A stretch of DNA of 64,000 nt from Triticum aestivum (taxonomy: Eukaryota > Streptophyta > Magnoliopsida > Poales > Poaceae). The notes beneath the pieces were generated by a model. The model was not told the origin of the DNA. It was given only the letters and a program-made list of their open reading frames with translations, and did no database searches. The position numbers and the translations under genes were made by a program. The stretch spans positions 209,764,113 through 209,828,112 of the forward strand of contig NC_057810.1 in NCBI RefSeq assembly GCF_018294505.1, read 5' to 3'. Every line of letters begins with the position of its first letter. Within the stretch, counting starts at the first letter, position 1. Shown in pieces: positions 1-10,440 of the stretch.

Positions 1-2218
1 AGGAAAACATCCAAAGAGTGGCCTTCCGAATGGTTCTACATTGAGGACGTCTCCCTTCCTGACCCAATCCGAATGGGTCTTCCTGAATTTTCAAGTGCTC
101 CATTGAAGAAGCGCCTCAGCTGGCGTCCCCGGAGCCTCGGGGAGGAAGATAGCACGGAGGTCCATCAACTGATGAGTAAGATAAGGATGCTCGCTCAATC
201 CTGATTGTCAATAGTCGAGGTTATTGCGATATCCATAATGCGAGGAGTTCAACCACTCCAATACCAAGGGCATCCTATGTGGCATTTCAACAGAGAAGAG
301 GACGCCACCTGATGTGGTCGGAAGGGTCCGGACACTGCCGCCGCTTTGGCGAAAATACTGTCCGGATTATACAAAGGGGAGAAGGAGGAGTTCATCCGCA
401 CTAAGCCCAGAGATGGATTTTCTATGTACAATCCTCCCAGCTGGGTGAGTTTCCATCCACTACTCTACTCCATTTACTCCCTGGGTCCCTTTCCATAAAT
501 GTTAATTAGTCCATTTGTAACAGGAATGGCGAAAAATCACCAAGGAGATCCACAGCCCCGCACCACAGCCAGAGGACCACAACCGGGCCTTGGACCCCGG
601 ATTCGAAGAGGATCCGGTTATATTCATAGAGCTCGTGGAAGGGGTGTTCTACCAGGCGAGCCATGACGGCACAGAAGTGGCCATCACCACTGACTATCCC
701 AGTCTTCTCCCTGCCTCACATGTAAGTAGTCAGGAGACTTATCCTTCAAAACGAATTTCTTCGTTCTACCTCACCCACCGCACTATCTTATGCTTTAAAG
801 GGGAGGCGCTCGGCGTGCCATGCCGCACCTGAGGCGACTCGCAAGAAAGCGGCGCTTATGCCGGGCAGGCGTTCGAAGAGGAAGGAAAATAGAAGTATGG
901 CCGAGCCTTCATCAAAGAGGTATGGTTTCAAATATGCTCTATGGTTGTCATCTTGAAGCATGACGATATTTGTTGTGTTGTTATCAGGAAAAACATTTGC
1001 CGGACAATATCTAGGGATCCTGCCGGTCATGGTGCTACTAACCGGATTCTGGACCCAGTCTCAAGGACCGAGGCTAACGCGGAAGTGACACCGGATTGTC
1101 CTTCTACGGAGGATTTGGATAAAGTATCTGTCACAAACTCTGAAGTGGAAAGCGCCATGAATCATCAGCGTCGGCGTGCCGCACTTTATGACCCTGGCTT
1201 TTCAGAAGAGGCGTTCAATGCCTTCAACTCGGGTGATGCGTACATCTGAGCTGCTCGTGATGGGCTTGCTAGGGCCACCAATCAGTATTTAAAAGATATG
1301 CGGGTAAGTGCCGCATTTTTGTACAAGCCTGATAATCATATACCAGTAGCCCCCGAGATTTCAAACAGTTAGTAAAACTGATTTAAGGATCATTGTATAA
1401 CCAGGTGCTCACAGAGAAGAACAGCATGTTGTCTCAAGAGCTAAAAAATTGTCAGGCCCAGCTGGCTGCTGCTACCGCCAAATTGGAGAAATCCAAGAAG
1501 GCAGTGTCTGGTAATGGTCCCCTCTATCGAGAAAACATAATCATATACCAGAATTATTAACGCAGGGGCACATTTTGTGGCACATTCGTCAGATCCTCTG
1601 AGAGAGGTACCGGAAGTCGCATAAGCAGGAGGTCCAGGAGCTCAAAGGCAACTGGCCACGGGTGAACGCATACTGACATGGGTCAGGGATGACTAGAACA
1701 AACTCCAGGATGCCAACACCAAGCTAGGCGTGGAACTAAAAGATGTTCGGGCCCAGCTAGTCGACTCCGTGAAAGAAAATAAGAGGCTACGAGGCGGCAT
1801 ATTTAGTATGTGTTCAAACTTACCTTTACATAGTTCAGCAAGGAAAAGAACTGACAGAGTTATGTCTATAGGTATGCTGACCAGCCGTCCCGAAGAGGAT
1901 ATGCCCGGATCTTCGGGCGATCTGCTACAAGAGCTATCGCAAATGCACGAGAGATCTCGGCAGATGATGCAAAGTATTGCCAAGGCTTTATGGCCATCCG
2001 ATTCCCCTCAAGGAAGTATGGAGGGGCTTGTACAGCTGCTTAAGGGAGCGCTGCGGCGCTTCCGATTATGGAAGATATCAGTTTGCTGGGAAGGTGCGCG
2101 AGAGGCCAGGGCCATGGTGAAGACACGGTATACCAAGATCGACCCAAATCACATGGCCCGGGTCGGCCCTTTAGGGTCAGATGGAAAAGAAATTCCTGTT
2201 AGTTTGGTATATAACTAG
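1..2218 (+). pseudogene. Antisense spliced gene of Gypsy element A (plant 'putative gypsy type transposon' family), decayed
   Basis: This gene runs opposite to the element's pol. Exons I can place: 1-444 (frame 1, with WPSEWFY and LKKRLSWRPRS, which I associate with the Transposase_28/PF04195-type plant family), 524-721 (DPGFEEDP, VEGVFYQASHDG), 801-919 (Lys/Arg-rich, NLS-like), 988-1303, 1405-1510, and later exons ending at TAG 2216-2218. Introns have GT donors (445, 722, 920, 1304, 1511) and AG acceptors (522-523, 799-800, 986-987, 1403-1404). The late exons are Glu/Lys/Gln-rich with coiled-coil character (KLQDANTKLGVELKDVRAQL). In-frame stops at 202-204, 310-312 and 1247-1249 make it a pseudogene. 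The N-terminal exon lies left of the window. Its function is unknown; DNA or chromatin binding is only a guess. Confidence 0.7.
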
Positions 2219-2698
2219 GTACAAGTAGCCGCCAAGTATTCCCAACAGGATTGTAGGTTAGATAGCCTATTGGATGGCATAGAAGAAGATTTTTTTGAGT
2301 CTAAGTGACTATGTACTTCAATTAACAAATTATGTCTCTAGCTGAATTATAAATGTCATGGCATACCTTTTCACTTCAACCTCTGGACCCAAGGGTGCGC
2401 AGTGCTTCTGAATACCCGCTCAGTAATATATACCGGGGTATGCATGGAAACCAGGCGTAGGGGTCATAGTTGCTTGAACAGACAAGTATTCGGCTAGCTA
2501 TGTTATATTACATTTTGATCGTAATTAAGATCTTCCAGAGGGAATAGTTCTGTTAAGGGTTCCTTTCCCTGGATCGACATGCGTTTGACGTGCACGACCA
2601 GGCTGTGATTGAAAAAATCACAGCATACTTAACATCTGGGGGTTCATAGTGTAATGAGTAAAGAACATCTTTAGTCCGCCGACCGAATATTCCCTTAA

Positions 2699-2880
2699 GA
2701 ACGCTAGCTTTCGGCTTCACCCAGTCTGAGGTACATGTCCGGATAACCCGGCAGTAACAATCGCAGAGGTGCTCCCTTTATGCCCTAGCCGAACTAATGG
2801 GAACGTAGGGCATAAGCACGGGAGCCAGGCAACCCAGCTTGGCCAAAACTTAAGTCATATCGATGCATATAATGGCAAAG
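2699..2880. other. Conserved noncoding block with hairpin, element A
   Basis: The block contains an imperfect inverted repeat: GCTCCC plus TTATGCCCTA on the left (2771-2787) and TAGGGCATAAGCACGGGAGC on the right (2806-2825). The loop is GCCGAACTAATGGGAACG. Two diverged copies occur in element E (62787-62950 and 63400-63550). It lies between the stop of the antisense gene (2218) and the stop of pol (3137), where the two would converge. Confidence 0.6.
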
Positions 2881-3136
2881 AAAAGGTACATACGCAGAAA
2901 AAACACATATGTGGTGAGCTTGGTGCTCGAATAATAATAGTAATAATAATAAGCTTTTGTACAAGAAGCCCCCAGGTATACTTGATGTACAAATTTTAGA
3001 ATATGTGCGTCGAAGATGTACGGTTTAGCCGCACAAAAGCTTTAAGGCTTAGAAAGAAAGAAAGAGGTGAAAAGAGAGGAAAATAAATATTGGAAATCAT
3101 AATAGGGGGTAATGAAGATGAACGAAGAGTCCGGCG

Positions 3137-4600
3137 CTAGGCATAGAATCTTCGGAGTCTGGCCGCGTTCCATGGGTTCGGCTCTAGGAGATTATCTGAC
3201 GCACCACACAAGCGGTACACTCCTCCGGTGAGGACTTCGTCAATGATGAAGGGACCCTCCCACTTGGGCTGGAGTTTGTCCTTTTTCTTCTCCGGTAAGC
3301 GTAGAACGAGTTCACCAACATTATAAGACTTGGCCCGTACTTCTCTGATTTGATATCTACGAGCATGTTGTTGATAAAATACAGAATGGGCTTTTGCAAC
3401 GTCACACTCCTCCTCCAGGGCATCCAAGTTGTCCTGCCAATCCAACTCGGCTTATCTCTCTTCGTACATGCGCACTCAAGGTGAGTCATGAATAATGTCG
3501 CAGGGTAACACAGCCTCAGCGCCGTACACCATGAAGAAAGGTGTATATTCGGTAGAACGATTGGGTGTGGTCCGCAGCCCCCAGAGTACGGAGTCTAGCT
3601 CCTCCACCCAGTGCTTGTCTGATTCTTTCAAAGACCACACTAGTCTGGGCTTAATGCCGCTCATAATAAGACTATTGGCTCGTTCAACTTGACTGTTGGT
3701 TTGTGGGTGATAGATAGAGGCATAGTCGAGCCTGATGCCCAGATTAGCACACCGGGCTTTCACCTAATCGGCTGTGAAATTGGAGCCATTGTCGGTCATG
3801 ATACTGTGTGGAACACCATAACGGTGCACAACACCGGATATAAAGTCTATCACAGGCCCGGCTTCAGCCGTTTTAACTGGTTTGGTTTCTATCCACTTGG
3901 TGAACTTATCCACCATGACCAACATGTATTTTTTCTTATGGCTTCCTCCTTTAAGGGGTCCGACCATATCAAGGCCCAAGACCGCAAAAGGCCAAGTGAT
4001 GGGGATTGTTTCTAAAGCGGTGGGTGGCATATGGCTTTGGTTGGGGAAAAGCTGGCATCCGACGCAATGTTGGACAAGGTCGTGTGCGTCTGCTCGGGTC
4101 GTCGTCCAATAGAATCATGTATGGAAGGCCTTGCTTACAAGGGCCCGAGCTGCAGCGTGGTGACTGCCGAGACCGGCATGAATTTCGTCCAAGAGCTGTC
4201 GCGCTTCTTCCTCGGAGATACACCTTTGAAGTACTCTGGTAGCGCTTTTCTTGTAGAGTTCTCCCTCATGAACCTTGTAGTCTTTAGAGCGTCGCACAAT
4301 GCAACGTGCCTCATTCTGATCCTCAGGGAGTTGTCGCCTATTAAGGTAGGCCAAGAAGGGTTCAATCCATGGGGCAATGATTGCCATGATTAAATGGGCG
4401 GACGGTGTAATTTTGGTGGCTGAGCCCCCGATGATGTCGGTGTGTTTGGAGTCTAGGGTTGTAGTCAGATCCGGATTGGTGTTGCCGCTCTCTCCCTGCC
4501 ACACTACGGATGGCTTGAAAAGCCTTTCCAAAAAGATGTTAGGTGGGACGGGGTCGTGCTTGGCGCTGATGCGAGCAAGGACATCCGCCGCTTGGTTACT
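3137..4600 (-). pseudogene. Pol C-terminal part of element A: RNase H remnant, integrase, C-terminal domain
   Basis: Minus-strand frames run from about 4600 down to 3137. First is an RNase H tail (LERLFKPSVVWQGE). Then comes the integrase zinc-binding region (IVRRSKDYKVHEGELYKK, followed by the HCVGC Cys pair). The integrase core follows, with FAVLGLDMVGP (first Asp), MTDNGSNF (second Asp) and YHPQTNSQVERAN (Glu). Last is a chromo-like C-terminal stretch with PKWEGPFII. The catalytic D, D and E are all present but lie in ORFs separated by frameshifts and stops (pieces 4531-4115, 4030-3764, 3763-3476, 3445-3137). Integrase would insert the cDNA into the genome. This copy cannot encode a continuous enzyme. 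Confidence 0.85.
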
Positions 4601-5909
4601 TTGGTGAGCCGAAAGCTGTCCACAATCGGACTGAGGACCACTATGAATTGTGGTTCGTCACTGGCATTGAAAGTAATGGCCGTGTCGTTCCAGGAGTTTA
4701 TTGCTGCAACCTGGCAGACTTCAGCGAGGCCGTGAAGTGACCTCTTGCGCCTATTGTTTGAGGCGAAAGTCTCGAAGTCTGTCAATACTGTAGGGTTGTT
4801 GTTTTCTGTAGGATGTTGCTCTGCGGTATTTTTGGTGAGGAGATCCTCGCTGCTCTTGGCCACCTTCTGAAGTATCCAACATGCTCTGAGGCTGTGGTTG
4901 GTACTTTATCTGGTGTGGTGTCTATTTTGCATGGCCTATCATGCCATACCTCCAGAATGGTTCTGCGCCCTATAATGGGTTTTTATTTTTTCTGTTATTG
5001 GATCGGGCGACCTACAAGGGTACACCCTTTTTGTCTGGACGAGGGGTTTAGTGGAAACCGGTGGCTCCCAAGAGGTTGCCTGGGTTTTCCAGGTGCTCTC
5101 CATTGCGCAGTACTTCTGTACTATGATTGCCAAGTCAGTGAAGTGTGATACATGATGGCGGTTGATGGCACTGAGGATTCCCTCGTCCATGCAATTTTTG
5201 CGGAATAATGAGATTGTGTCTTCATCACGGCAGTCTTTGATCCCGTTCTTGACAAGGAGGAACCTGGCCCAAAAGTGATGGACCGTCTCTTGGGACTTTT
5301 GTCTGATGTGGGTAAGATCGCTTGTATCTGGGTGGGTGGGCGGCTTTAAGTCCAAACCCTAGCCCAATTTGGGATCCGGAGTTTGAGGAATTTCTGAACT
5401 TAACAGTTCAGGCTCCGGGATATCAACCAATTTTTCCGGCCCATGATCCGACTCTAGGTTCGGAGTACAGGGCATGTCTTCCCGCAGGCGGGTAACCGGC
5501 TCGACGAGCTCGGATATCCGGACATAGTTCGTCCTCAATATAGGGGAAAAGAGTTGTCGTATTGCTCCTCTACTACCGCTATCCGATGGGTGACCGGCGG
5601 AGATTCAATCTCTCTCTGATTGGGTTTAAGCCCAATGCAATCATAGTCCGTGGCGACTCCCAAGGCGGCGATGCGAACCAGGAGTTCGTTTAAAGACGAC
5701 AACTCTGTCGGATCCATCTGTTCGGAGTATTCTGAGCTGACGTGGAGGTGATTTTCGATGACCCGAGAAGTCATCATCGGCCCGACGGCCGAACGGGCGG
5801 TCATAGTGAAGCCGCTCAGCCGAAGGGTTTGGCCTGAGGCCAGGGCTCCTCCGGAGGTGATGTTGTCCTTAATAACAAGGCGAGCCATCAATCCTATCTT
5901 CGACGTCAC
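4600..5909 (-). pseudogene. Gag and start of protease of element A
   Basis: The first ORF on the minus strand (5909-5535, opening MTSKIGLMARLV) begins just inside the 5' LTR, as expected of the gag leader in Fatima-like elements. A second piece (5355-4939) has the gag core signature ETVHHFWARFLLVKN. A third (4863-4504) carries AINSWNDTAITFNASDEPQF, which in relatives leads into the aspartic protease. Near 4600 the text passes directly from protease-proximal sequence (LSPIVDSFRLTKV) into RNase H-like sequence, so the protease active site and the whole reverse transcriptase are gone. Several stops and frameshifts occur. Gag would form the particle shell. Confidence 0.75.
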
Positions 5910-5918
5910 AGTGGAACT

Positions 5919-5935
5919 TTCAATGAAAGCACCAA
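5919..5935 (-). other. Candidate primer binding site of element A
   Basis: Directly after the LTR end, the minus strand reads TTGGTGCTTTCATTGAA. A tRNA-complementary site starting TGG right after the LTR is the standard position. I could not assign the primer tRNA with confidence. Confidence 0.5.
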
Positions 5936-6408
5936 TGTCGGTGTCAAAACCGGCGGATCTCGGATAGGGGGTCCTGAACTGTGCGTCTAAGGCTAATGGT
6001 AACAGGAGGCGGGGGACACGATGTTTACCCAGGTTCGGGCCCTCTCTATGGAGGTAATATCCTACTTCCTGCTTGATTGATCTTGATGAATATGAGTATT
6101 ACAAGAGTTGATCCTCCATGAGATCATACTGGCTAAACCCTAGAAGCTAGCCTATGATTATGATTGTTGTTGTCTCTATAGACTAAACCCTCCGATTTAT
6201 ATAGACACCGGAGGGGGCTAGGGTTACACAAAGTCGGTTACAGAGAAAGGAATCTACATATCCGAATCACCAAGCTTGCCGTCCACGCAAAGGAGAGTCC
6301 CATCCGGACACGGGAAGAAGTCTTCGGTCTTGTATCTTCATAGCCCAATAGTCCGGCCCATACCAATAGTCCGACCGTCCCAGGACCCCCTAATCCAGGA
6401 CTCCCTCA
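5936..6408 (-). repeat. 5' LTR of element A (473 bp)
   Basis: It has TG...CA ends and a TATA-like box (TATATAAA-type, minus strand near 6193-6200). It is nearly the same length as the B LTR (15293-15764, 472 bp), which is in opposite orientation. The neighbouring bases GCAGC (6409-6413) should be one copy of the target duplication; the other lies outside the window. Confidence 0.85.
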
Positions 6409-6552
6409 GCAGCCAATAGGGAAGCCTATTACAATAGAAGCACAACATGTTACTCTCTGAATACTATGTGGATCCTCTGACCGGCTTTTTTAACCCGGAC
6501 AGAGCCTCGGGGGCTACTGTTTGTAGGTATATTCCTCTATCGGAAAAAGTGT

Positions 6553-8522
6553 TTATAACATTACGTCGCATACCTCAAAGCCCATCAGTAGGCTGGTGAA
6601 GGCTTCGTTCAGTCTGCTCTTGGCAGACTGAACCTTCTCCACCACCGCACTCATCAGGGTGCGGTGCTCTGCCACGATGGAAGCATGCTGCAGTGCTTCC
6701 TCCAAAGCGTTGGGCGCCCCCGGATTAGTGGAGGCCACCGATGGAGCTGATGCTCCTCCCCCTCTTTCGAAGGCGGCTGTCCTTCTGATCCCGGAGCCGT
6801 GTTGGTCTCCGGAATGATGTTCGGCTAGGGCCCGGTTTGCTGGGTGTCCCCACCATCTGTTGCCATAGGGGTCATCTCCCCTAGGTCTTCAACGACCGAA
6901 ATATAAACCTCGGGCACTCTCTCGACGCCCTCGTCCACCCCCTCTCGGCCAGGAGAGGTCCTTCAGGACAACACTTTAGTGTCCTCCATGGCAGTAAGCG
7001 CGGGGCTCGCGGCGTCGTGTCACTCTCTGCCATTTCGGGTGGCAGAGAGTTCCCCTCTGATAATGGATTTTGCGGGTGCTCGCGGGGAGGGCAGAAAGGC
7101 AGATAAAAAATAACTTATATAACGAAAGCAGGTAGACCGAATATAAACAAGTAAGATTCTAAATACTTAGGATTCGACCAGGGGCTTCACCTTGGGAGGT
7201 CTCTTGGAGGCTAGTTCGGACTCTGAGTCCAAACTGTCCGGGAGGGTCACCTTCCCTCTTTTGGGCGCCTCCCCCTTCGGGTATTCGGAGGCCTCCCTCT
7301 TCTTCTTCTTCCCCTTATGGGGGGAATCTCTTTCTACCTCCTCCTCCTCTTCTTCCTTGTCTCCCTCATGGGAATAGAGGGCTTCGGTCTCTCCGGACAC
7401 TATGTCCGAAGGACCTTTGTGGCGGGGGCCGCTCTTGCCCTCCTTGCCCTTCTTCTTCTTGGCCTTCTTCGCCGGCGCCTAATAGGGCACCGGGACCAGC
7501 ATCTCTGTTAGCTGGGGTGTGGTTGGATTCTCAGGAAGCGATGCCGGACAGTTGATCCGCTCCACCTTTGTCGTCCAGCTATGTACGGAAGGCGGGTAAT
7601 ATATTATGTCTGGATTATTAACCAAATAAGGTCTTTGGAAAAATTATGCTTACCGCTGAGGCCGGGTTCTCAATACCAAGTCCGATGTCTTCGGTCTTCA
7701 TCGGCCAACTTTTCTGGGCCTTGAAAAGTTGCTTCCATATATCTTTGTGCATGGTGCCGAAGAAGCACTTCAAGGTCCGTTGCTCTTTCGGATTGAACTC
7801 CCGCATAGGAGAGGCCCGAAGTTGGCAGGGAAGGATGCGGCGGAAGAGCATCACCTGAATCACATTTGTGAGACCAGTGTTCACAACCAACACATTGGAG
7901 ATGCATTTCTGAAGCATCTGCACCTCCGGTTGGGACCCCCCAGTAAAGGCCCTTGGCGGTCCATGAGGTGAGTCTCATGGGGGGTCCGGATCTAAAATCA
8001 GGTTTGGCCACCCAGTTGGTGTTGCGGGGTTCAGTGATGTAAAACCACTCCTGCTGCCACACCTTGACTGTCTCTACAAATTCCCCTTTGGGCCATACGG
8101 CATTGGGGAGCTTGCTTACCATACCCCCGTTGCAGTCCGCATGCTATTCGTCGACCACCTTCGGCTTCAGATTGAAGATCTTGAGCCACATGCCAAAGTG
8201 TGGGGGTGCGGAGAAGAGCCTCACACACTACGATGAACACCGATATGTGGAGGAAGGAATTAGGGGCTAGATCATGGAAATCTAGCCTGTAGTAGAACAT
8301 CAGGCGCCGGACGAAGGGGTGGAGGGGAAACTCTATCCCCCAGAGGAAATGGGGGATGAACACAACCCTCTCACCAAGCTCCGGAGTGGGGATAACCTGA
8401 TCCTTATCAGGGATCCTATGAGCGATATCCACGGACAGATAGCCCGCGCTCCGCAGTTCCTTGACGTCCTTTTCGGTGATGGAGGAGGCCTCCCACTTAC
8501 CCTTGGAACCGGACCCGGCCAT
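6553..8522 (-). pseudogene. Antisense spliced gene of Gypsy element B with Transposase_28-like domain, decayed
   Basis: Start ATG at 8522 (MAGSGSKGKWEASS; an upstream ATG at 8543 is in frame). The first exon (about 8522-7645) has the hallmark region of the plant 'putative gypsy type transposon' domain (PF04195-like): RVVFIPHFLWGIEFPLHP, RLMFYYRLDFHDLAPN and FIVVCEALLRTP. Later parts are WFYITEPRNTNW, then QVMLFRRILPCQ, in two other frames, so at least two frameshifts break it (near 8200 and 7930). A GT donor follows near 7644. A Lys/Glu-rich linker exon (about 7520-7167, KKAKKKKGKEGK) and an Ala/Glu-rich helical exon ending 6569 (EHRTLMSAVVEKVQSAKSRL) follow. The gene's 3' part is cut off by element A. 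Role unknown. Confidence 0.75.
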
Positions 8523-8986
8523 TGCTGGAGAGGGTGGGAGCATTGGAAAGGATCGGAGCCGTGATCGCTAGAGCTTGGAGGTTGGAAGACAGGAGCTAGA
8601 GGAAGGCCTGGGGAAAAGGAGGGATCTTTATCCTCTTATAGACGGTGAAAATACCAAACGTCCCCCTCTCAAGCCTTAAACCTCGCCTGTTCCCAATGAA
8701 TTCGGGTGTAATGCACGGTTGGGTTACCCAAACCATATTGATGAGAATCCTGTAATGGGCGGGCATGATCTCTATTTTGATGGGATGTGCCAATGGAGGC
8801 TAGACCTCGAAACGCGAAACGGGAGGCGTCAAAACGATTCAAAATGTTGAAGAGTCAAGTGTGACGCTTCGCTGAAAAAGTTTTCAGTAAAGGACACTAT
8901 TCCTATTTTGATGTCTTGCCTTCATGGCCAAGGGTTGTATTGATTACAGATCCAGACACAAGTCCTTTATGCAGGAAGCTAACTTA

Positions 8987-8991
8987 AGTAT
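8987..8991 (+). repeat. Target site duplication AGTAT, left copy (element S1)
   Basis: AGTAT directly precedes the S1 end and is repeated exactly at 15205-15209, directly after the other end. Confidence 0.9.
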
Positions 8992-10440
8992 TGATGTCTG
9001 CTAGACTACATCGGTATTTCCCCAAAGGGGAAGGAATGATGCAGCACAGTGACGGTAGGTATTTCCCTTAGTGATGAGACCAAGGTTATCGAACCAGGAG
9101 GAGAACCAAGCCACACTACGTAAATAGCACCTGCACACAAATAACAAATACTTGCAACCCGACGTGTTAAAGGGGTTGTCAATCCCTTTCGGGTAACGAC
9201 GCCAGAAATTGGCACGAAGATGGGAGAAAGTTGTAATAATTGATAGATCGAACACCTAATAAAATAAAGTGCAGAAAGGTACTTTGTATTTTTGGTTTAA
9301 TAGATCTAAAAATAAAAGCAAAGGAAAATAGATCGCAAAGGCAAATATAATAAAGAAGAGACCCGGGGGCCGTAGGTTTCACTAGTGGCTTCTCTCGAGA
9401 AAAATAGCAAACGATGGGTGAACAAATTACTGTTGAACAATTGATAGAACTTCAAATAATCATGACGATATCCAGGCAATGATCATTATATAGGCATCAC
9501 GTCCAAGATTAGTAGACCGACTCCTGCATGCATCTACTACTATTACTCCACACATCGACCGCTGTCCAGCATGCATCTAGTGTATTAAGATCATGAAAAA
9601 ATGGAGTAATGCAATAAGAACGATGACATCATGTAGACAAGATCTATTTATGTAGAAATAGACCCCATCTTGTTATCCATAATGGAACCGATACATACGT
9701 GTCGGTTCCCTTTCTGTCACTGGGATCAAGCACCGTAAGATCGAACCCATCACAAAGCACATCTTCCCATTGCAAGATAAATAGATCAAGTTGGCAAAAC
9801 AAAACCCAAATATCGGAGAAGAAAAACGAGGCTATAAGTAATCATGCATATAAGAGATCAAAGAATACTCAAATAACTTTCATGGGTAAAAAGGTAGATC
9901 TGATCATAAACTCAAAGTTCATCAGATCCCAACAAACACACTGCAAAAAGAGTTACATCATATGGATCCCCAAGAGACCATTGTATTGAGAATCAAATGA
10001 GAGAGAGTAAGTCATCTAGCTACTAACTACGGACCTGTAGGTCAACAAAGAACTACTCACGCATCATGGGAGAGGTACTAATGGACATGATGCACCCCTC
10101 CGAGATGGTGTCTAGATTGGATCTGGTGGTTCTGGAACTTGCGGCGGCTGGAATTGATTTTCGTTGACTCCAGGGTTTCTGGAATATAGGGGTATTTATA
10201 GAGTAAAGAGGCGGTCTGGGGGCACCCGAGGGCACAACTCACAAGGGCGCGCCTGGGCTTCTAGGCGCGCCCTGGTGGGTTGTGCTCCCCTCGAAGCACC
10301 CCCCCCCCCCAGGTGCTTCTCCGGCCCACTGGATGTCTTCTGGTCCAAAAAAATCCACAAAAAGTTCCGCTGCGTTTGGACTCTGTTTTGTATTGATTCC
10401 CTGCGATGTAAAAAACATGCAAAGAACAGTGTCAAAATAA
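8992..10440 (-). repeat. 3' LTR of S1, internally truncated
   Basis: It matches 13632-15204 from its TGATGTCTGC end up to about 10430. There the last ~150-200 bp (the LTR start with TGATACGTCTCC, plus the adjacent polypurine tract) are missing. The text jumps to internal sequence (AATTTTTGATGTGG) that in S2 follows the tract. Confidence 0.8.

Larger units (their letters stand above)
1..6408 (-). mobile_element. Gypsy LTR retrotransposon A (Tat/Fatima-like), minus, truncated by window edge
   Basis: Reading on the minus strand, the order is 5' LTR (5936-6408), gag remnant, protease remnant, RNase H/integrase remnant (to 3137), a conserved noncoding block, and a gene on the opposite strand (1-2218). 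The 3' LTR would lie left of position 1. The LTR has TG...CA ends and the text common to Triticeae Fatima-like elements: it opens TGAGGGAGTCC and closes with a CCGGTTTTGACA-type end. The element lies inside the aORF of element B, so it is the younger of the two. The reverse transcriptase is missing, so it could move only with help. The family name is recalled, not searched. Confidence 0.75.
6409..8991 (+). mobile_element. Gypsy element B (Tat/Fatima-like), plus, segment 1 (antisense-gene region)
   Basis: This is the 3' internal part of a second Gypsy element, between nested elements A (left) and S1 (right). It continues at 15205 after S1, where the short tail, polypurine tract and plus-strand 3' LTR are found. 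It holds a minus-strand spliced gene, the same arrangement as in A. A polypurine-like string CCTCGGGGGCTACTG at 6505-6519 resembles the true one before the 3' LTR. The gag/pol part of B would lie left of A, outside the window. Confidence 0.7.

Noticed and set aside
3689..4607. Plus-strand ORFs over the element A integrase region
   Set aside because: Shadows of minus-strand pol; the minus frames carry the recognisable D, D and E motifs.
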